The translations under genes and the position numbers were made by a program. From Cephalotus follicularis (taxonomy: Eukaryota > Streptophyta > Magnoliopsida > Oxalidales > Cephalotaceae): DNA of 64,000 nt. The stretch is from contig BDDD01005249.1 of NCBI GenBank assembly GCA_001972305.1, positions 1 through 64,000 of the forward strand, in the 5' to 3' direction. The stretch's first letter is position 1; every line of letters begins with the position of its first letter. Of this stretch, positions 58,970 through 64,000 are shown piece by piece. The notes under the pieces are model-generated. The model made no database searches, was not told where the DNA came from, and worked only from the letters and a program-made list of their open reading frames with translations.

Positions 58970-59100
58970 GTCGACGCTTTCGTTCTGAGCGTCACCGCTT
59001 TGTGTCTTTTTATGCCTTAGTCTGTCGACTCTTGGCTCGATGCTTTGTCCTTTTGTGCTATCAAACCGTCGATGCCTAGGAATAAACGGTAGATGCTTTA
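58970..59100. repeat. TCGAC-type motif array (element G LTR, second cluster)
   Basis: Contains GTCGACGCTTT, GTCACCGCTTT, GTCGACTCTT, GTCGATGCCT and GTAGATGCTTT words. The first two and the last two are 20-21 bp apart. Confidence 0.72.
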
Positions 59101-59822
59101 TGACAGTTTTGATGTTTTGATTTCTTTTATGTTATGTGATGTTTGGACTCGTATGTTTAGGTCTTTAAATCGTTCCTGGTGAAGTTTAGGACACTCTAGG
59201 ATACTTTTGTCCAGTATTCGTGCTTGATTACATTGTTCGATCAACTAAGGTATGGATTCTTCGTTCTTTGGTACTCCTTCGATTAAACTTTCATTAAATG
59301 ATGATTTTGTACGTATTATCGAATGGATTTATGTTTATGGTTTTATTAGCAATAAAACTCGTGTTTTAATACGGATGTTCTCATTTTGGTAATAATCTTA
59401 CGGAAATGGATTTCAACATTGTTACTTCGGATATTGATTATTAATAAGCATATTTTCTGTTATCGAAAGTACGATAATTGTTTTAGAGATGGCTTCCACT
59501 TTTGGAAGTATGTTAAACTTCAGATACAGCTAAGATTTTGTTTTCAGATAAGATCAGAAATTGTTTAGAAATTTACTAAAATTGTTTAAGATTAAAACAA
59601 TGTTTTTATCATAATAACATATAGAGAAAAACCCTACCTATGAGGTATCATAGGCATGTTCTTTGGCACGGAGGACATGAAACCTACCGTGGCGGTGTGA
59701 TCAGTCTACGGCGTCCTCTTTTAAATATGTATCCTGAGGGTAGGATATGGATCCTTTTGAGGCGTATGAGTATACTCTAGTTATTGTAAGATAAGATTCA
59801 GTAATGGGAATGTTTGTGTAGT

Positions 59823-60646
59823 CGGGGGCATGCTTTGTGTGCGGACAGCAGGGCCATCGTTTCATGGATTGCACAGACCATCGAGCAAAGGAGAGGAAAG
59901 ATAATGACGGAAATGCAGGACAGCGCAATATAGACGGCCGAGTCTTTGCTTTGACCACTCATCAGGCAACAGGTGCTCCAGGTACTGTTTCGGGTTATGT
60001 TTCTGTTTGTGGTCGTATGACTTATGTTCTGTATGATACTGGATAGACTCACTCTGTAGTAAAGAGATATTTTGTTAGGCATCTTAGGATGCCATCTCTA
60101 TCTCTGGATCCAGTTTTGGTTCTTTCGACCCTTATGGGGACATCTGTTGTGATATCTGAATGTTTTCGTGCTTGTCCTATCTCTTTTGATGATCGCGTTC
60201 GAGATGCGGATCTTTTCCCAATTGATATGCATGACTTCGACATGATTCTTGGCATGGATTGGTTAGATCGCCATCGTGCCACGATTGACTGCCACACTCG
60301 GAGGGTTTTGTTTGGGGATGTGGATAGGCCTAACTTTGTTTATCAGGGTTCACAACCGAGAAAAAAAGTTAAGGTTATTTCTGTTCTGAAGGCTAGGAAG
60401 TTGGTAGCTAAGGGTGCTGAAGGTTACCTAGCTGTTGTAAAAGACGTCTCTAAGGATGAGCCTCGCCTCGTGGACTATCAGATTGTTAGAGAGTTTTCAG
60501 ATGTGTTTCCGAAGGAGTTGTCGGGTTTGCCACCGCAAGGGAAAGTGGAGTTTGCCATCGAGCTCATTCCCGGAGCGGCACCAATATCTAAAACACCTTA
60601 CAGAATGGCACCATTAGAATTGCAAGAACTGAATGAGAAATTGTAA
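59823..60646 (+). pseudogene. Element G zinc knuckle, protease and linker (first copy)
   Basis: ACFVCGQQGHRFMDC is a CCHC knuckle. VCGRMTYVLYDTG holds the aspartic-protease DTG motif. The stretch 60089-60646 continues the protease (DFDMILGMDWLDRHRATIDC) into the RT leader ([20 protein letters not shown]). Confidence 0.85.
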
Positions 60647-60649
60647 GAA

Positions 60650-61245
60650 TTGTTGGATCGGGGTTTTATCCGGCCTAGTGTTTCACCGTGGGGAGCTCCG
60701 GTTCTTTTTGTCAGGAAAATGGATGGTTCTATGAGGTTGTGCATAGACTACAGAGAACTGAACAGGATTACTATCAGCAATACATACCCTTTGCCTAGGA
60801 TTGATGACCTTTTTGATCAACTCCAAGGTGCACGGTATTTTTCTAAGATCGATTTGAGATCAGGTTATCATCAGCTACGGGTGAAAGATGATGACATAGC
60901 TAAGACTGCTTTTTGTACACGGTACGGACATTATGAATTTCTAGTGATGCCATTTGGACTTACGAATGCACCGGCAGTTTTATGGACCTGATGAATCGGG
61001 TGTTTCATGAATACTTGGACAAGTTTGTGATTGTGTTCATCGATGGCATTCTTGTGTATTCCAAGTCGGGAGAAGAACATGAAGCTCAACTTCGGATAGT
61101 GCTGGGTATTTTGAGGAAGAATCAGCTTTATGCGAAGTTTTCAAAATGTGAATTCTGGTTGGAGCAGGTAACATTTTTAGGCTATGTGGTTACAGCAGAT
61201 GGTATTAGTGTGGATCATGCTAAGGTTGAGGCTATTACTAAATAG
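60650..61245 (+). pseudogene. Element G reverse transcriptase (first copy)
   Basis: Contains [50 protein letters not shown] and [12 protein letters not shown], plus the bridge [14 protein letters not shown]. Closely matches element F RT. Part of a broken copy. Confidence 0.87.
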
Positions 61246-61248
61246 TCG

Positions 61249-61908
61249 ATGCCTAGTATGGTAACGGAAGTTAGGAGCTTTTTGGGTTTGGCTGGCTACT
61301 ATCGACGGTTTGTGGAAGGCTTTTCCTCCATAGCCTTGCCACTGACACAACTTTTAAGAAAAGGAGCCAAGTTTGTGTGGAATGAAGAAAGGGAAGTAAG
61401 TTTTGAGAAATTGAAGAACGGTTTGGTGTCTGCACCAATTCTTCGATTACCGTCTGGGTCAGGGGGATACCAGATATATAGTGATGCTTCAAACAAGGAT
61501 TTGGGATGTGTTCTTATGCAGCAAGGTCATGTGATAGCTTATGCTTCAAGACAGTTGAAGCCTTATGAAGTGAACTACCCTACACATGATCTGGAGTTAG
61601 CAGCTATGGTTTTTGCGTTGAAAATCTGGGGGCACTATTTGTATGGAGAAACTTGTGATGTCTTCACTGATCACAAGAGTCTCAAGTACATCTTCACGCA
61701 AAAGGAGTTGAACATGCGACAGAGGAGATGGTTGGAGCTTTTGAAGGACTATGACCTGAATATTCAGTACCACCCTGGAAAAGCAAATGTGGTAGCTGAT
61801 GCTTTGAGTAGAAAGAGTTTTGGAAGTGTTAAGGCTTTGCTTACTCAGCCGCAGTTGATAGCAGATATGGAGCGTTTGGATTTGAACTTGGTTGTTCGAG
61901 GTTCTTGA
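61249..61908 (+). pseudogene. Element G RT end and RNase H (first copy)
   Basis: 219 residues: [70 protein letters not shown] and [11 protein letters not shown]. This is the full gypsy RNase H order. Confidence 0.87.
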
Positions 61909-61914
61909 GGTTAT

Positions 61915-62168
61915 ATGGCTAATATGAGTATAGAGCCTATCCTTATATCTCGGATTAAGGCGGCTCAGAGTGATGATGGTGAACTATGGGCGTTAATCCA
62001 GAATGTCGATGAGGGTAAACAGTCAGAGTTCCGTGTGGATGAACATGGGGTGATCTGGTTGGGTAGTCGGTTGTGTGTGCCGGCAGATACTACTATCAGA
62101 GATGTTGTTTTGTCTGAGGCGCACAGTTCTCCGTTCTCTATACATCCAGGTTCTACAAAAATGTACAA
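61915..62168 (+). pseudogene. Element G integrase N-terminal lead (first copy)
   Basis: Words such as ELWALIQNVDEGKQSEF, LGSRLCVPADTTIRD and EAHSSPFSIHPGSTKMY are the usual lead-in to gypsy integrase. The core is not present here; Gag sequence follows. Confidence 0.8.
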
Positions 62169-62603
62169 TATGCTAGGGAGTTTCTGATGACCAGACAAAG
62201 GGAAGGAGAGTCTGTTACCGAGTTTTTGGCACGGTTTACCAGGTTGGCGGGCTTTGCGGGACCTGCAGCGGGGTCAGCAGCGGAACAGGCAGAGAAATTT
62301 AAATGGAGGTTACACTATCAGCTCAGGGGTAAGTTGATATACTCGAGGTTTGCGGATGTGTCAGAATTGCAAACGCCGTGAAGAACATAGAGATGGAAAG
62401 ATTGGACTTTCAGGTTGCTCGTATAGAAGGAGAAAAGAAGAGAAATAGGGGAGACTCTTAGGGCCAAAATTTGGGAAAACAGAATAAGGGCCGAAATGGT
62501 AAGCAACAACAGAAGAATACTGGTGGGGGTAACCCCAATGTTCAGATTGCATAGTGCAAGACTTGTGGGAAGAGGCATCCGGTTGGGACTTGTTACAAAG
62601 CTA
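62169..62603 (+). pseudogene. Element G Gag C-terminal part
   Basis: FLMTRQREGESVTEFLARFTRL and FKWRLHYQLRGKLIYSRFADV are retrotransposon Gag words. The following basic stretch leads naturally into the zinc knuckle of the second copy. Confidence 0.78.
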
Positions 62604-63298
62604 CGGGGGCATGCTTTGTGTGCGGACAGCAGGGCCATCGTTTCATGGATTGCACAGACCCTCGAGCAAAGGAGAGGAAAGGTAATGACGGAAATGCGGG
62701 ACAGCGCGATGTAGACGGCCGAGTCTTTGCTTTGACCACTCATCAGGCAACAGGTGCTCCAGGTACTGTTTCGGGTTATGTTTCTGTTTGTGGTCGTATG
62801 ACTTATGTTCTGTATGATACTGGATAGACTCACTCTGTAGTAAAGAGATATTTTGTTCGGCATCTTGGGATGCCATCTCTATCTCTGGATCCAGTTTTGG
62901 TTCTTTCGACCCTTATGGGGACATCTGTTGTGATATCTGAATGTTTTCGTGCTTGTCCTATCTCTTTTGATGATCGCGTTCGAGATGCGGATCTTTTCCC
63001 AATTGATATGCATGACTTCGGCATGATTCTTGGCATGGATTGGTTAGATCGCCATCGTGCCACGATTGACTGCCACACTCGGAGGGTTTTGTTTGGGGAT
63101 GTGGATAGGCCTAACTTTGTTTATCAGGGTTCACAACCGAGAAAAGAAGTTAAGGTTATTTCTGTTCTGAAGGCTCGGAAGTTGGTAGCTAAGGGTGCTG
63201 AAGGTTACCTAGCTGTTGTAAAAGACGTCTCTAAGGATGAGCCTCGCCTCGAGGACTATCCGATTGTTAGAGAGTTTTCAGATGTGTTTCCGAAGTAG
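62604..63298 (+). pseudogene. Element G zinc knuckle and protease (second copy)
   Basis: Repeats 59823-60519 closely: CCHC knuckle ACFVCGQQGHRFMDC, protease DTG motif and MILGMDWLDRHRATIDC. Differs at about 2% of bases. Confidence 0.85.
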
Positions 63299-63429
63299 TT
63301 GTCGGGTTTGCCACCGCAAGGGGAAGTGGAGTTTGCCATCGAGCTCATTCCCGGAGCGGCACCAATATCTAAAACACCTTACAGAATGGCACCGTTAGAA
63401 TTGCAAGAACTGAATGAGCAATTGTAAGA

Positions 63430-64000
63430 ATCGTTGGATCGGGGTTTTATCTGGCCTAGTGTTTCACCGTGGGGAGCTCCGATTCTTTTTGTCAGGAAAA
63501 AGGATGGTTCTATGAGGTTGTGCATAGACTACAGAGAACTGAACAGGATTACTATCAGTAATACATACCCTTTGCCTAGGATTGATGACCTTTTTGATCA
63601 ACTCCAAGGTGCACGGTATATTTCTAAGATCGATTTGAGATCAGGTTATCATCAGCTGCGGGTGAAAGATGATGACATAGCTAAGACAGCTTTTCGTACA
63701 CGGTACGGACATTATGAATTTCTAGTGATGCCATTTGGACTTACGAATGCATCGGCAGTTTTTATGGACCTGATGAATCGGGTGTTTCATGAATACTTGG
63801 ACAAGTTTGTGATTGTGTTCATCGATGAAATTCTTGTGTATTCCAAGTCGGGAGAAGAACATGAAGCTCAACTTCGGATAGTGCTGGGTATTTTGAGGAA
63901 GAATCAGCTTTATGCGAAGTTTTCGAAATGTGAATTCTGGTTGGAGCAGGTAATATTTTTAGTCCATGTGGATACAGCAGATGGTATTAGTGTGGATCCT
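63430..64000 (+). pseudogene. Element G reverse transcriptase (second copy, cut by window)
   Basis: Same RT words as the first copy ([23 protein letters not shown]-type region renewed as [22 protein letters not shown]). Runs off the window end. Confidence 0.85.

Larger units (their letters stand above)
57942..59822 (+). repeat. Element G 5' LTR (partial)
   Basis: Starts TGTAATATACCG, like L1 (TGTAATATCC) and F (TGTAATACCC), and shares the block at 59635-59760 with them. Two TCGAC-type arrays are present. It passes directly into the Gag zinc-knuckle region, without the LTR end or a primer site. Confidence 0.78.
59823..64000 (+). mobile_element. Element G internal region with tandem unit (Ty3/gypsy)
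   Basis: A block of 2,781 bp (59823-62603) is followed directly by a second copy (62604 to the window end). In each, the order is zinc knuckle, protease, RT and RNase H; the first copy ends with the start of integrase and then Gag sequence that leads into the second copy. By eye the copies differ at roughly 2% of positions. Same Tekay/Del-type family as F. Broken in several places. Confidence 0.82.

Overview
This window looks like repeat-rich nuclear DNA from a flowering plant, most likely a eudicot; I cannot name the species. I find no host protein gene, tRNA gene or intact rRNA gene that I can support. Almost every base belongs to LTR retrotransposons of the Ty3/gypsy superfamily (chromovirus/Tekay-like and Athila-like) and the Ty1/copia superfamily (SIRE-like and another lineage). 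Long LTRs (1 to about 4 kb) account for most of the sequence without open frames. All coding copies look like fossils, each broken in several places.

Layout: 1-9741 is minus-strand gypsy element A, arranged LTR-internal-LTR-internal-LTR. 9742-14202 is plus-strand gypsy element F with a complete-looking LTR. 14203-24048 is minus-strand element B: an LTR piece, a decayed internal region containing a 5S rRNA-derived segment, a tRNA-iMet primer site, and a very long LTR enlarged by a 2-kb tandem duplication. 24049-28683 is a SIRE-like copia remnant (S) with gag, an extra ORF and a 3' LTR. 28684 to about 40188 is a second copia element (K) that has received an Athila-like insertion (T, 29755-32432) and a gypsy solo LTR (L1, 34644-37264). 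40724-49676 is gypsy element C with 5-bp target duplications; its 3' LTR holds a short SIRE-like element (M, 45232-47543). C and a solo LTR (L2, 50135-52714) both sit in an older LTR remnant (40189-53470). 53471-57941 is further minus-strand LTR material interrupted by an Athila-like solo LTR (L3). 57942-64000 is gypsy element G, whose internal region is partly duplicated in tandem.

The most unusual signal is shared across these unrelated elements. Their LTRs carry arrays of a short TCGAC-core motif in two forms, AGTCGACTG and GTCGACGCTTT/GTCAACGCC, repeated at about 20-22 bp, or two DNA helical turns. In the SIRE-like elements the arrays lie just upstream of TATA boxes. One such array plus TATA box lies inside element S directly before its extra ORF, as an internal promoter would. 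Closely related LTRs carry different forms of the motif at broadly comparable places.
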